DNA from: an uncultured Mycoplasma sp.
Lineage (GTDB): Bacteria; Bacillota_I; Bacilli_A; Mycoplasmatales; Mycoplasmoidaceae
DNA length: 64,000 nucleotides
Direction: 5' to 3'
NCBI GenBank assembly: GCA_947648205.1
Contig: CANSNC010000002.1
Span: forward strand, 97,749-161,748
Shown here: positions 63,889-64,000 of the stretch, one piece after another
How positions within the stretch are numbered: the first letter of the stretch is position 1
Layout of the letters: each line of letters starts with the position of its first letter
Translations under genes and position numbers: made by a program
Notes under the pieces: model-generated
Seen by the model: only the letters and a program-made list of their open reading frames with translations
What the model was told of the DNA's origin: nothing
Database searches by the model: none

Positions 63889-64000
63889 GTGAAAAATAAA
63901 AGAATTGATTTAAATAAAACTAAAACTCAATCTGGATCTTTTAATAAAAACAGCTAATAGATTTTATCAAGTCAAGTAACACTTGCATTGGTAAAGATAT
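63889..64000 (+). pseudogene. Broken or truncated reading frame at the window edge
   Basis: GTG start with an AAGGA box gives 22 codons (MKNKRIDLNKTK..., stop 63955-63957). An overlapping frame stays open to the edge (LIDFIKSSNTCIGKD), so a frameshift within the first 25 codons of a longer gene is possible. No family was recognised. Confidence 0.35.

Overview
The window is AT-rich mollicute DNA. Nearly every gene is interrupted in the standard code by in-frame TGA codons that sit where tryptophan is expected (for example in DnaG, GlyRS, SmpB and RpsD). It must therefore be read with the Mycoplasma/Spiroplasma code (UGA = Trp), and all coordinates here are the merged reading frames. Gene content fits the Mycoplasmoidales, perhaps a Malacoplasma-like species: EzrA, single-TM diadenylate cyclase, large paralogous lipoproteins, an M60-type lipoprotein and a DUF31-type protease. 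The genus assignment is inference, not proof.

Layout. 0-8 kb: a putative PD-(D/E)XK nuclease, a MATE transporter, an alpha/beta hydrolase and a 1299-aa M60-like zinc-peptidase lipoprotein. 8.4-10.8 kb: a C39-peptidase ABC exporter with a tiny overlapping membrane partner. 10.8-20.9 kb: two dense housekeeping runs, ybeY-dgkA-era-recO-glyS-dnaG-(beta-hydroxyacid dehydrogenase) and rpmE, then prfA-prmC-tsaC-rpiB. 21.1-24.5 kb: an unusual cassette of a membrane-anchored AAA+ ATPase and two related small acidic proteins. It is preceded by an (AT)n tract that overlaps the ATPase start codon and can act as a translational frame switch. 24.6-29.7 kb (minus strand): a serine-protease lipoprotein, then pepP, rpmG and leuS. 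30.0-30.25 kb: an unidentified structured RNA ending in a strong terminator.

30.5-40.6 kb: three tandem paralogous lipoproteins of about 1,070-1,110 aa each. 40.7-47.1 kb: a giant FtsX/MacB-type ABC permease and its ATPase. 47.2-50.0 kb: smpB, a Nudix hydrolase and a membrane protein that looks like a degenerate GGDEF-EAL protein. 50.1-52.9 kb: tRNA-Leu, ezrA, tRNA-Ser and a c-di-AMP synthase of the single-TM (CdaM-like) type. 53-57 kb: a P-type cation ATPase, a coiled-coil membrane protein and tRNA-His. 57.2-61.5 kb: a DUF402 phosphatase-like protein, a helical protein, the CIRCE-controlled dnaJ-grpE pair and a ZIP metal transporter. 61.6-62.3 kb: rpsD with a structured leader. 62.4-64 kb: a stretch of short, frameshifted reading frames that looks like decaying genes.

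The best candidates for undescribed biology are the AT-repeat-switched AAA+ cassette, the unidentified RNA at 30.0 kb, the degenerate GGDEF-EAL membrane protein and the minimal C39 exporter.
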